Positions 1 to 7,887 of a stretch of DNA of 64,000 bases are shown piece by piece. The stretch comes from Dehalococcoidia bacterium (GTDB lineage: Bacteria > Chloroflexota > Dehalococcoidia > DSTF01 > JACRBR01). The notes below the pieces were generated by a model that searched no databases, was not told where the DNA came from, and saw nothing but the letters and a program-made list of their open reading frames with translations. Each line of letters starts with the position of its first letter. Position 1 is the first letter of the stretch. A program made the translations under genes and the position numbers. The stretch covers positions 124,001-188,000 of the forward strand of contig JAJTXQ010000020.1 of the NCBI GenBank assembly GCA_021462855.1. The letters are read 5' to 3'.

Positions 1-390
1 CACGCTGTCGCGGTCGCCGGCCACGACGCCGGCCTCCTCGAGCAACTGCTCGACCGTCGCCGCGTGCGTCCGGATCTCGAACGCCTGCCCGTCGGCGGTG
101 AGGCGCACGGCGTGCGCGCGCTCGACGCGCAGCACGTCGCGGCCCTCCCCGTCGAGCGCCGTCAGCCGGTCGCCGGGGCGCAAGTCGTAGCCCGCGGCTT
201 CGAGCACCGCCACGTCGTTTCCGGAGTGCGTGCGGAGCGTTGCCGAAGCGCCGTCCACCTGGAGCTGCACCGTGCGCGGCGGCAGCATCAGGTAGCCGAA
301 CGCGCTGACGACGAAGATCGCGGACAGCACCGCGAGATGCTCGCGGCGGCGGCGGTCGAAGTGAAGGCCGCGCCTCCCTGCGACAGTCAC
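1..390 (-). CDS. DUF348 (YabE/Rpf-like) cell-wall protein, N-terminal part
   Basis: The reading frame starts at a GTG at 388-390 and runs off the left edge, so only about 130 residues are visible. After a basic N-terminus there is one hydrophobic segment (about residues 23-37, LAVLSAIFVVSAFGYLM), followed by two DUF348-type units. Each has the pattern of a short beta strand, a 'T/RTH' motif and 'V.(L)LEEAG...GD' (about 40-80 and 88-130). In the family these domains precede G5, 3D or resuscitation-promoting catalytic domains in exported peptidoglycan-acting proteins; the catalytic part would lie outside the window. A second in-frame GTG at 433-435 is an alternative start. The gene lies just downstream of the SRP RNA on the same strand. 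Confidence 0.72.
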   Translation of the reverse strand, partial: MTVAGRRGLHFDRRRREHLAVLSAIFVVSAFGYLMLPPRTVQLQVDGASATLRTHSGNDVAVLEAAGYDLRPGDRLTALDGEGRDVLRVERAHAVRLTADGQAFEIRTHAATVEQLLEEAGVVAGDRDSV

Positions 391-513
391 GTCGCCGGCC
401 GGGGGCGCTGGCCCCCGCCGGTCCCTGTGCGGCACGCCGTCTCCAGTGCTTGCCCGCGCCTCCCTGCGTGTGCCCCGGGCGCCGCCAACAGCGCGGCGCG
501 GAGGGCGGGCTAT

Positions 514-780
514 GGTCGTGCACCCACTGTCGATCGGGCCCTTAGGCTTAACGTCGCTGGCTGGCTCCGGCCCGGTGACCCTACGGCACCCGAAACGTGC
601 TGCTTACCGCTGCTTCCTTCCGGACCTGACGGGGTTCACAGTGCTCCGCCGCGTAGGACCAGGCCCTCAACGCTGCCCGGCGCAGCCAGTTCCCAGGTAC
701 ACCAACCTCGAGTGGGAATTCGGCCCCGCTATAGCGGCTTGCGGGTACAGGGCACCGCTGGCTCCCCGCTTAGCACGACC
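514..780 (-). ncRNA. ffs: signal recognition particle RNA, large bacterial type
   Basis: The minus strand carries the nearly invariant SRP54-binding apical motif GTCAGGTCCGGAAGGAAGCA (complement of about 610-632). Upstream is the Alu-domain signature GGTGCCCTGTACCCGCAA (complement of about 740-757), so this is the long Bacillus/Thermus/Chloroflexi-type RNA of about 270 nt rather than a 4.5S RNA. The terminal helix is formed by GGTCGTGC at the 5' end (780-773) and GCACGACC at the 3' end (521-514), which sets both boundaries. The RNA assembles with Ffh to target nascent membrane and secreted proteins. A consensus-like promoter ends at exactly the expected distance from the 5' G. Confidence 0.95.
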
Positions 781-786
781 GCTACG

Positions 787-814
787 ATCCTAGCATGGCG
801 GCTCCGCGCGTCAA
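787..814 (-). promoter_or_regulatory. promoter of the SRP RNA gene
   Basis: On the minus strand TTGACG (809-814) and TAGGAT (787-792) are separated by 16 nt, and the -10 is extended by TGC (793-795). Transcription would start 6-7 nt downstream, at the first G of the SRP RNA (about 780). The agreement between predicted start and RNA 5' end supports the call. Confidence 0.7.
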
Positions 815-850
815 GCGCGCCCGCCGCGCCGAAGCCACTACAGCTGCGGC

Positions 851-1714
<864 letters not shown>

Positions 1715-1722
1715 CGCGCGGA

Positions 1723-1731
1723 ATCATAACA
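1723..1731 (-). promoter_or_regulatory. extended -10 promoter of purU (leaderless start)
   Basis: The minus strand reads TGTTATGAT: TATGAT (1723-1728) with the TGn extension (1729-1731). The expected start point, about 7 nt downstream, falls at 1715-1716, next to the purU ATG at 1714. I see no good -35, which is usual with an extended -10. Confidence 0.5.
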
Positions 1732-1835
1732 CCGGCATGGCGCGGCGGCATTTCCCGCCGCGTCGCCGCGGTGCGGTGTATCTCGCCGACTGCGCCGGTG
1801 AGCCGCGCGTCCTGCTGAGCATCGTGCCGGCGTCT

Positions 1836-1890
1836 GTTACGCCGTCGTCGCTGTCCTCCGCGACAGGATCTGTCGCGCGACAGCCGTAAC
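1836..1890. repeat. nested inverted repeats between two minus-strand genes
   Basis: The inner arms CGCGACAG and CTGTCGCG (1859-1866 and 1870-1877) are perfect complements around a 3-nt loop. Outer arms GTTACG (1836-1841) and CGTAAC (1885-1890) also pair. The structure sits between the end of the metallophosphatase gene and the purU promoter. No T-run follows on either strand, so it is not an obvious intrinsic terminator, though it could end or protect the phosphatase mRNA. Confidence 0.45.
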
Positions 1891-1978
1891 CTCGCATCGG
1901 CGGCGGTGCGCACGGCTCGCGCGCTCGAGGGCTGTGCCCGGCCGGGCGCGCCCCGCCACGCGCGCCCGCGCGCTCCGG

Positions 1979-3562
1979 CTACGGGCAGAGCCCGCTCTGT
2001 CCCGCCACGAACTGCAGGTCGATGACGTTGATGTAGCCGTCGCGCGTAACGTCGATCCCGATGACGTAGCCAGCACCGCCGGACGGCGGCACGCTCAGCG
2101 CGACCTGCTGCAGGTCGATGACGTTGACGAGCTGGTCGGCGTTGACCGACGCGACCTCGCAGCCATCGGGCAAAGCGTCGCCGTCGGTGTTCGCGCTTGC
2201 GTTGCTCGTACCGAAGTGGCACAGCTCGCGCGAGTCAGGCACGCGGTCGGCGTCGGCGTCGCCCGTCGTCTGGCACGTGGCCATCGGTGGCTTGCTCGCT
2301 GCGTTCGCCGGATCGAACCCCATGGCGCACTCCACGCCATCGAGCGCGCGGTCGCCGTCGCTGTCGCGGTTCGCCGCGCCCGTCGGTGCGCTGGCGGAGG
2401 CGCAGGGCGGGCCGCCGCCTTCGGTGGCGTCGGACAGCGTGTCGTTGTCGTCGTCGGCGTCGCAGGCGTCCCCCTGCGCGTCGGAGTTCGGCCACGTCAG
2501 GTCGTCGAACGGTTTCGACGGGCCGAGGTCCACGAACGCGTCGCTGTTGAGCTGCGTCGGGTTCGCGATGCCCGGGCAGTTGTCTCCCGTCTCCGCGACG
2601 CCGTCGTAGTCGCTGTCGTACGCGTTGCCCGCGTTGCACGTGCCCGAACCGGTGTCCGTGAACGATGCGCCGGCGACCGGCACGAACTCCCAGTCGTAGC
2701 TCGTCGCGTGCAGCGACAGCTTCAGCACGCCGTACGACGTGTTGTCGCGCACCTCGCTGTTGGGCTTTATCGATCCGAACGCACGGTGGTTCTTCCCGCC
2801 CGTGCCCACTACGAACTCGCGGATGCCGAACGACGGGTCGGCCGCGCCGGTGGGCGTCTGCGGCGCGAAGCGCTCGTAGTTGTGATCGTGTCCACCCAGC
2901 ACGACCTCCGCGCGGTAGTCGTACAGGATCTGCCAGATCGGCTGCATCGACGCGTTGTCGCCGTGCTGGCCGGAGCTGAACCGCGGGTGGTGCCAGTACG
3001 CGAGCGTGCAGGCGGCGGGATTCGCCGCGAGGTCAGCGCGCAGCCACTGCTCCTGCGGCGACCCCGCGCCGCATCCGCCGATCGCCGAGCAGTTGCTGTT
3101 GATGACGATGACGTGCCAGTCGCCGAGGTCGTAGCTGTAGTATCCCTTCGACGGGTCGCCGGCGGCCGAGCCGAAGTAGCCGTAGTACCCAGTCGCTCCG
3201 GCGGTGTTGTACTCGTGGTTACCCGCGGACGGGCGCGTGCGCGCCTTGTGGCGGCCCCACGACGGGTCGTAGCAGTTGGTGAACTCTGCGACGGTCCCGC
3301 TCTCGTACGCGTTGTCGCCGAGCACCGCGACGTCGCCGGTGAGCGTGTCGAGCAGGTCTGCCGTTGCCTCGTCGCCGCTCGAAGCGCACGACGCGATGTC
3401 GCCGGCCGCGAGCAGCGTCGCCTCAGCCGCGAGTGCGCGCGGCGGGTCGGTGCGCACATCGCCCGCGGTGAGCAGCGCAAGCGCCAGCACGGCCGGGGCG
3501 GCGAGCCGCGTCACCCACAACAACCGTGGGTCGCGTTCGGTCATAGCTACCATGGCGACCAT
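1979..3562 (-). CDS. exported calcineurin-like metallophosphatase with thrombospondin type 3 repeats and dockerin-like tail
   Basis: A 527-residue secreted protein. A signal sequence (hydrophobic about 16-33, probable cleavage after ALA near 45) precedes a metallophosphatase domain (about 48-310). The metal ligands are in the expected order: AAGD, VLGDNAY, SAGNHEY, WHHPRF and GGHDHNYERF, the purple-acid-phosphatase-like set. A region rich in acidic D-x-D-x-DG repeats (about 318-465, e.g. DSDYDGVAETGDNCPG) resembles calcium-binding thrombospondin type 3 repeats. The C-terminus (about 470-527) has two dockerin-like segments, VNADQLVNVIDLQQVA and DVTRDGYINVIDLQFVA. It likely acts outside the membrane as a phosphoesterase of unknown substrate. 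Three closely spaced ATGs at the N-terminus leave the exact start uncertain. Confidence 0.88.
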   Translation of the reverse strand: MVAMVAMTERDPRLLWVTRLAAPAVLALALLTAGDVRTDPPRALAAEATLLAAGDIASCASSGDEATADLLDTLTGDVAVLGDNAYESGTVAEFTNCYDPSWGRHKARTRPSAGNHEYNTAGATGYYGYFGSAAGDPSKGYYSYDLGDWHVIVINSNCSAIGGCGAGSPQEQWLRADLAANPAACTLAYWHHPRFSSGQHGDNASMQPIWQILYDYRAEVVLGGHDHNYERFAPQTPTGAADPSFGIREFVVGTGGKNHRAFGSIKPNSEVRDNTSYGVLKLSLHATSYDWEFVPVAGASFTDTGSGTCNAGNAYDSDYDGVAETGDNCPGIANPTQLNSDAFVDLGPSKPFDDLTWPNSDAQGDACDADDDNDTLSDATEGGGPPCASASAPTGAANRDSDGDRALDGVECAMGFDPANAASKPPMATCQTTGDADADRVPDSRELCHFGTSNASANTDGDALPDGCEVASVNADQLVNVIDLQQVALSVPPSGGAGYVIGIDVTRDGYINVIDLQFVAGQSGLCP

Positions 3563-3643
3563 CCCGCTGGATGCGCTCGCGGTGCCGCCAGTATAGACGC
3601 GGCCGGCGCGGACCGTCGCGCGACTGCTACGCGTGCCCGGGCG

Positions 3644-5161
3644 CTAGATCGCGCCGGCGCGCAGCCACTCGCCGGCGCGCTCGCCGATCATCACCGAGGT
3701 CAGGTGGATGTTCGCGCGCGGGCATTTCGGCATCACCGACGCATCGGCCAGGTAGAGGCCGTCGAACCCGCGGACGCGCAGGTACTGGTCGACCACGCCC
3801 ATCGGGTCCGATGCCGGCGCCATCTTGCCGGTGCAGCTCGGGTGGAACCCGCTCGAAGCGACCATCTGGCACCAGCGGCCGAGATCCTCGTCATTCTCCA
3901 GCACCGACGCCGACGGACCGCGGATCCCCTCGACCAGGTGCGCGAACTCCGGCATCGAGCCGACTTCGAGCGCCATGTGCACGCCTTCGACGAGCCGCGC
4001 GACGTCGTCAGGGTGCTCGCAGAAGCGGTTCTCGATACGCGGGAACTCGTGGGGATCGGCTGACTTCAGCGTGAGCTGCCCGATCGACTTCTGGCGGTAG
4101 ATCACCGAGCCGATGGAGAACACGAGGTTGCCGCTGCGCGTGGGCAGCTGCGACACCGGCATGAGCTGCATGTCGTTCCGCTCCTCGCCGAGCGTCGAGG
4201 TGTAGCGGTACGTCACCTGCACCACCGGGTCGTCGATCTCCAGCGAACCCTCGGGCGCCGAGAACACGACGCCCAGCATGGGATGGTCGTCGAGGTTCGC
4301 GCCGACACCGGGCAGGTCGGCGACGACGTCGATGCCGAGCTCCCGCAGGTGCGCCTCCGGGCCGACGCCCGAGCGCATGAGGATCGCCGGCGAGCCGATC
4401 GCGCCGGAGGCGAGCACGACGCGCGCGCCCTCGACGACCTGCACCACGCCGCCCGACTCGACCTCGACCCCCGTCGCCCGCGCGCCGTCGAAGATGATGC
4501 GCCGCGTCAGGCAGTCGCCACGGATCGTCAGGTTGAGCCGGTGCCGCGCCGGCTGCAGGTAGCAGATCGCGACGCTCATCCGCGTGCGCCCGCTCTTGTT
4601 CATCGGGTGGAACCCGAGGCCGTGCGACTCCGGGTCGTTGTTGTCGTCGGTCTCCGGATAGCCCGCCGCGCGCATCGCCTTCACGAACGCGAGCTGCACC
4701 GGAGCCAGGCCGTCCTCCTTGTAACGACGGACGGGGATCGGCCCGGACGAGCCGTGATAGTCGTCGCCGCCGCGATCCAGGTCGTTCTCGAGCCGCCGGA
4801 AGTACGGCAGCACCTTTTGCCACGACCACTCGGTGTTGCCGAACGACGCCCACTCGTCGTAGTCCTCGGGCGTCCCGCGCAGCGCGATCGCCGTGTTCAC
4901 CGCCGACGACCCGCCGACGACCTTCCCGCTCGGCATCGGCGCGAGCACGCCGTGCGTGTTTGCCTCGGCCATGTACTCCCAGTTGTGCGGCGAGTAGGAG
5001 TTGTTGTTGCCGTTGAGCAGACCCTCGGGCGTCTCATCCATCGTCGGGTAGTACGGGCCTGCTTCGATCAGCAGCACCGAGATGCGCGGGTCCTCCGACA
5101 GCCGCGCGGCGATCGTCGCGCCGCTGGCGCCGGCGCCGACCACGATGACGTCGTACTTCAT
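3644..5161 (-). CDS. GMC-family FAD-dependent oxidoreductase (choline/alcohol dehydrogenase-like)
   Basis: A 505-residue glucose-methanol-choline oxidoreductase. The N-terminal FAD-binding Rossmann motif is VVGAGASGATIAARL, and the GMC signature 1 region is GKVVGGSSAVNTAIALRGT. The active-site region near the C-terminus is FHPSCTGKMAP, with the conserved His, followed by ANIHLTSVMIGERA. Members oxidise alcohols, with FAD reduced and then re-oxidised by O2 or a dye-linked acceptor; the substrate cannot be read from sequence. I chose the ATG at 5159-5161 because the Rossmann strand begins there and GGAGG lies 10 nt upstream. An 8-bp inverted repeat flanks that ribosome-binding site. Confidence 0.88.
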   Translation of the reverse strand: MKYDVIVVGAGASGATIAARLSEDPRISVLLIEAGPYYPTMDETPEGLLNGNNNSYSPHNWEYMAEANTHGVLAPMPSGKVVGGSSAVNTAIALRGTPEDYDEWASFGNTEWSWQKVLPYFRRLENDLDRGGDDYHGSSGPIPVRRYKEDGLAPVQLAFVKAMRAAGYPETDDNNDPESHGLGFHPMNKSGRTRMSVAICYLQPARHRLNLTIRGDCLTRRIIFDGARATGVEVESGGVVQVVEGARVVLASGAIGSPAILMRSGVGPEAHLRELGIDVVADLPGVGANLDDHPMLGVVFSAPEGSLEIDDPVVQVTYRYTSTLGEERNDMQLMPVSQLPTRSGNLVFSIGSVIYRQKSIGQLTLKSADPHEFPRIENRFCEHPDDVARLVEGVHMALEVGSMPEFAHLVEGIRGPSASVLENDEDLGRWCQMVASSGFHPSCTGKMAPASDPMGVVDQYLRVRGFDGLYLADASVMPKCPRANIHLTSVMIGERAGEWLRAGAI

Positions 5162-5194
5162 GGCGTTAGAACCTCCGGCCCGCATGCTAACGCC
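5162..5194 (-). promoter_or_regulatory. inverted repeat enclosing the ribosome-binding site of the GMC gene
   Basis: Arms GGCGTTAG (5162-5169) and CTAACGCC (5187-5194) are perfect 8-bp complements separated by 17 nt. On the minus strand the loop contains the GGAGG ribosome-binding site, and the stem abuts the start codon. It may be an RNA hairpin controlling translation or a repressor operator overlapping the -10. Confidence 0.5.
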
Positions 5195-5212
5195 CGGACG
5201 CGTACCCGTCAC
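5184..5212 (-). promoter_or_regulatory. candidate promoter of the GMC oxidoreductase gene
   Basis: On the minus strand GTGACG (5207-5212) and TAGCAT (5184-5189) are 17 nt apart. The -10 overlaps one arm of the inverted repeat at 5187-5194. Each hexamer matches the consensus at four positions, so the call is tentative. Confidence 0.35.
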
Positions 5213-5514
5213 GGGCCTGACGGCGCCCGCGAACGGCCGGCCACGTCCAGCTTCCGCGCGATGGCGCCGGCCATCGTACGCGCCCCCGTGGTTGACCGCC
5301 GGTCCCGGCAGCCGGCCCGATTTGTGCTATGCTGGCCGGGATATCCCCCGTCGCAGTCTCCAGTACGACACGGTTCACGCCGCACGCACTCGACGACTCA
5401 GACAGGCGTCAGGCGCGGACGAACGCGCGCCGTGCATACGTGTAGAACGTCGTGGCCGCACGGACGCCTTTCCAGTCCGCAAGCGATGCAATACCCACGG
5501 CGGCAGGAGATTCC
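5195..5514. other. intergenic region upstream of the cold-shock gene
   Basis: No gene is supported here. The region separates the divergent GMC and cold-shock genes. It carries the candidate GMC promoter at its left end and a candidate extended -10 for the cold-shock gene at 5325-5333, implying a 5' leader of about 175 nt. Long leaders are common on cold-shock mRNAs; I could not resolve its folding. Confidence 0.5.
5325..5333 (+). promoter_or_regulatory. candidate extended -10 promoter of the cold-shock gene
   Basis: TGCTATGCT reads as a TGn extension plus TATGCT (5328-5333). No -35 lies at the usual distance. Start would be near 5340. Confidence 0.4.
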
Positions 5515-5730
5515 ATGGCCTCAGGGCAAATCAAGCGACTCGTTCGGGATCGGGGCTTCGGCTTCATCCAGCCGGCAGGAGAGTCGGAAGACATCTTCTT
5601 CCACTCGTCCGCGGTGCAGTCCGGCATGTTCGACTCGCTCAACGAGGGTCAGACGGTCGAGTTCGACAAGGAAGCCGACCCGCGTGACTCGCGCAAGTCG
5701 CGAGCCACGAACGTCCGCCTGGCGGGCTGA
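5515..5730 (+). CDS. cold-shock domain protein (CspA family)
   Basis: A 71-residue single-domain cold-shock protein that binds single-stranded RNA/DNA and melts RNA structure. The RNP1-type motif appears as RGFGFIQP (about 12-19) and the RNP2-type motif as DIFFHSSAV (about 25-33), both with the stacking aromatics. The start at 5515 fits the family N-terminus (MASGQIKRL) and follows AGGAGA at a good distance; the open frame upstream is non-homologous. It is monocistronic, with a long leader before it and a GC-rich hairpin after it. Confidence 0.95.
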   Translation: MASGQIKRLVRDRGFGFIQPAGESEDIFFHSSAVQSGMFDSLNEGQTVEFDKEADPRDSRKSRATNVRLAG

Positions 5731-5747
5731 CACGCGACGGCATACAG

Positions 5748-5773
5748 CGCGGCCGGGATCCGTCCCGGCCGCG
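5748..5773 (+). terminator. hairpin terminator after the cold-shock gene
   Basis: Arms CGCGGCCGGGA (5748-5758) and TCCCGGCCGCG (5763-5773) pair perfectly around a 4-nt loop, starting 18 nt past the stop codon. The sequence after it, TTGTGTGTAT, is only moderately T-rich, so termination may be partial. Confidence 0.6.
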
Positions 5774-5932
5774 TTGTGTGTATCGCACGCGGCGGCATCC
5801 GGCGGAGATCGGCGCGCGCAGCGCGTGCCGCCGCCGTGGACGGCGCAGGTCCGGGGCACTGCCAGCGTTGCTCCAAGACGGGCGCAACTGCGCGCATCAG
5901 CGCCACAATCGCCAGCATTCCGGTCTGGGGAG

Positions 5933-6008
5933 TGGCACGCCCGGAGGGATTCGAACCCCCGACCCTCGGTTCCGAAGACCGATGCTCTATCCGCTGAGCT
6001 ACGGGCGC
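5933..6008 (-). tRNA. tRNA-Arg (anticodon TCG)
   Basis: The minus strand folds as a 76-nt tRNA with an encoded CCA end (complement of 5933-5935). The acceptor stem GCGCCCG pairs with CGGGCGT, the anticodon stem TCGGT pairs with ACCGA around loop CTTCGGA, and the T-arm contains GGTTCGAATCC. The anticodon UCG reads the Arg codon CGA. It lies between the cold-shock gene and the membrane-anchored repeat protein. Confidence 0.95.
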
Positions 6009-6020
6009 GCAAGCCGCCGC

Positions 6021-6029
6021 AGTCTATCA
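6021..6029 (-). promoter_or_regulatory. extended -10 upstream of tRNA-Arg
   Basis: The minus strand reads TGATAGACT, 12 nt before the mature 5' end. The same TGATAGACT string serves the tRNA-His gene, which makes chance less likely. No clear -35 is seen. Confidence 0.45.
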
Positions 6030-6139
6030 CGCATCGCCGGCGCCCCGAGCGCGCGCCGCTCGGCCGCGGCCCACGTGCGCGCGCGATACGGCGCGCTGCG
6101 CGGATGCGGTCCGGCACGCCGTGCGTCCGCGCGGCGCTG

Positions 6140-7174
6140 CTATTTGTCGACGCTCACCTGGATGTCGATCCGCGCGTAGTTCGCGTCCTCGTCGAACTCG
6201 CCGGCGAACACCCGGCCCGACAGGTTGTCGCCGTCCGACGCAAAGGTGATCGCCTCGGCGCCCGGCAGCGGTGACTGGCTCGAATCGCCATCAGTGACGT
6301 CCCACCCTTTGTCGCCGAACGCGTCGCGGTAGAACTCGATAGCGCTCGACGGGTTGTCCTTCGTGATGAACGATACGACGAACGTGTCGCCTGCCGGCTC
6401 ATGCTGGAACGCGGACTCAATTGCGATGCTGTCCGGGTACGCAGGCACCTCGCCGGGGAACCCGTCGGGCAGCGCCTTGCTCACGCCGGGCTCGAACTCG
6501 CCCTTGTCGCCGTTGTTGGCGCCCGCGATTACCTGCACGCTCAGCACGATGGTCGTCGACTCCCGCTCCTGCGACTCCGCTACGAGCAGCACGCCCGTCA
6601 CGTCGGGATCGTTGATCTTGCTGAACTGCCGCAGGTCGCCATCCTCGCGGTCGCGGCCAGCGTCGCCCTGCCACGGGTCCTCGCCGAGCCGTTCGTCGAA
6701 ATGCGCCACCACGTCGTCGGCGGCATCGCCCGTGTGGTACACGACGAGGTAGGCGACGTCCTCGCCAGTGAACTGCGCCAGCGACGAGACCACATCCGCA
6801 TCCGGGTACGACGGGATGTCGCCCGGGAGACCGGGCGGCAGCGCGCCCTCGTACCGGCGGGTCACCGTGCCGTCCTGGCCCGCGCTGAACGCGTTGATGA
6901 CGCTGCTGACGGTCGCGTTCGCGTGACCGCCGCCACCGTCATCGAGCAGCGACGATGCCAGCCAGCCGCCGCCGGCTGCCGCGATGCCCACCACCACGAT
7001 CGCGCCGATCCATGCCCACGGCAGGCGTCGTCGCGGCGCGCGCGGTGGCGCATCGGCCGCGGCCACACCGTCCGGGACGACGCTGTACGCGTAGCCGCCG
7101 ACGGTGACGGCGTCGCTACCGGGCGCGGGGCGCTGCTCCGCTGGCTTCTCGCCTGACGGTCGTTCTTCGCTCAC
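6140..7174 (-). CDS. membrane-anchored protein with two tandem extracellular repeats, function unknown
   Basis: I do not recognise a named family. The 344-residue product has a Pro-rich cytoplasmic N-terminus (1-50), one membrane segment (about 52-76, WAWIGAIVVVGIAAAGGGWL), a short Gly-rich linker, and two homologous units of about 110 residues. Each unit starts with a shared pattern: ALPPGLPGDIPSYPDADVV in the first and ALPDGFPGEVPAYPDSIAI in the second, followed by 'F..E..D..Y/FVV.....D....V..FY/DE'. It is probably exposed outside the membrane. I chose the GTG at 7172-7174 because AAGGAG precedes it; a longer frame would run into the tRNA-His gene. Confidence 0.7.
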   Translation of the reverse strand: MSEERPSGEKPAEQRPAPGSDAVTVGGYAYSVVPDGVAAADAPPRAPRRRLPWAWIGAIVVVGIAAAGGGWLASSLLDDGGGGHANATVSSVINAFSAGQDGTVTRRYEGALPPGLPGDIPSYPDADVVSSLAQFTGEDVAYLVVYHTGDAADDVVAHFDERLGEDPWQGDAGRDREDGDLRQFSKINDPDVTGVLLVAESQERESTTIVLSVQVIAGANNGDKGEFEPGVSKALPDGFPGEVPAYPDSIAIESAFQHEPAGDTFVVSFITKDNPSSAIEFYRDAFGDKGWDVTDGDSSQSPLPGAEAITFASDGDNLSGRVFAGEFDEDANYARIDIQVSVDK

Positions 7175-7198
7175 GGGGGCTCCTTGAAGGGGGAGAGA

Positions 7199-7275
7199 TG
7201 GGGTGGACGGAGGGATTTGAACCCTCGATCTCCAGGGCCACAACCTGGCGCCTTAACCGCTAGGCCACGCCCACC
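7199..7275 (-). tRNA. tRNA-His (anticodon GTG)
   Basis: The minus strand forms a complete tRNA with the extra 5' G (G-1, at 7275) opposite C73 that is diagnostic of tRNA-His. The acceptor stem is GTGGGCG / CGTCCAC, the anticodon stem CCAGG / CCTGG with loop TTGTGGC, and the T-arm contains GGTTCAAATCC. CCA is encoded (complement of 7199-7201). Confidence 0.96.
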
Positions 7276-7321
7276 ACGCGAATGACCTGAACCGGACCGC
7301 GCCCGCTTCAGCAATCGAAGA

Positions 7322-7351
7322 AGTCTATCAATCGCCATTTGAGGCGGTCAA
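7322..7351 (-). promoter_or_regulatory. promoter of the tRNA-His gene
   Basis: TTGACC (7346-7351) and TAGACT (7322-7327) are 18 nt apart on the minus strand, with a TGA extension before the -10. They lie in the gap between dut and tRNA-His, about 46 nt upstream of the tRNA. A shared transcript with the downstream membrane protein gene is possible. Confidence 0.6.
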
Positions 7352-7372
7352 GGAACGCGACCGCCGCCCGCG

Positions 7373-7807
7373 TCAGCGGCCCGTCGAGCCGTGGCCGCCC
7401 TCGCCGCGCTGCGTGACGGAGAGGCTCGTCGCCAGCACGACCTCCACATCGGCGAGCCGCGCGATCACGAGCTGCGCGATCCTGTCGCCATCGCGCAGCG
7501 TGTACGTGGCGGTGTCGCCGAATGTCCACATCGTCACCAGCACCTCGCCGCGGTAGTCCGCGTCGATCGTCCCGAACGATGCCATGACGCCTCGCGCCAC
7601 GAGGCCTGAGCGCGGACGCACCTGCGCGTCGTACCCCACGGGCAGCTCGATCGCGATGCCGGTCGGCACGCGCTGCGGCGCGGGCCCCAGCACCACGTCG
7701 GCTTCGAGGCATGCGTGCAGGTCGAGTCCGGATGCGCCGGGCGTTGCACGCTCGGGCATCCGCGCGTCCGCGCGCAGCTTCTGGACCAGGAGATCGATGC
7801 GGGTCAT
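7373..7807 (-). CDS. dut: deoxyuridine 5'-triphosphate nucleotidohydrolase (dUTPase)
   Basis: A 144-residue trimeric dUTPase that hydrolyses dUTP to dUMP and pyrophosphate, keeping uracil out of DNA and feeding thymidylate synthesis. All five family motifs can be seen in order: GASGLDLHA, PRSGLVARG, GTIDADYRGEV (catalytic Asp), GDRIAQLVI, and a C-terminal RGEGGHGSTGR. The last normally reads RGxGGFGSTG; here the Phe that stacks on the uracil ring is His. Length is typical. It is divergent from the exported beta-lactamase-like gene. Confidence 0.95.
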   Translation of the reverse strand: MTRIDLLVQKLRADARMPERATPGASGLDLHACLEADVVLGPAPQRVPTGIAIELPVGYDAQVRPRSGLVARGVMASFGTIDADYRGEVLVTMWTFGDTATYTLRDGDRIAQLVIARLADVEVVLATSLSVTQRGEGGHGSTGR

Positions 7808-7828
7808 GTGCGCATCCGTCTGAGCGAT

Positions 7829-7857
7829 TTGACCGACGCGCGCCGGTCGCGGAGAAT
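7829..7857 (+). promoter_or_regulatory. candidate promoter of the beta-lactamase-like gene
   Basis: TTGACC (7829-7834) and GAGAAT (7852-7857) are 17 nt apart; start would be near 7864, about 24 nt before the ATG. Confidence 0.4.
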
Positions 7858-7887
7858 CATACCGGCCGGGTACGGGTGCAGGGAGGT

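Noticed and set aside
1715-1978. Glycine or folate riboswitch before purU
   Set aside because: The likely promoter lies almost at the start codon, so this region would not be in the purU mRNA, and no known riboswitch core was recognised.
1934-4063. Long plus-strand open frame antisense to the phosphatase and GMC genes
   Set aside because: The translation is Arg/Val/Ala-rich without domain motifs, as expected for the opposite strand of GC-rich genes; the minus-strand proteins have clear catalytic motifs.
5292-5333. TTGACC at 5292 paired with TATGCT at 5328 as a promoter
   Set aside because: The spacing is 30 nt, too long for a functional -35/-10 pair; only the extended -10 is kept.
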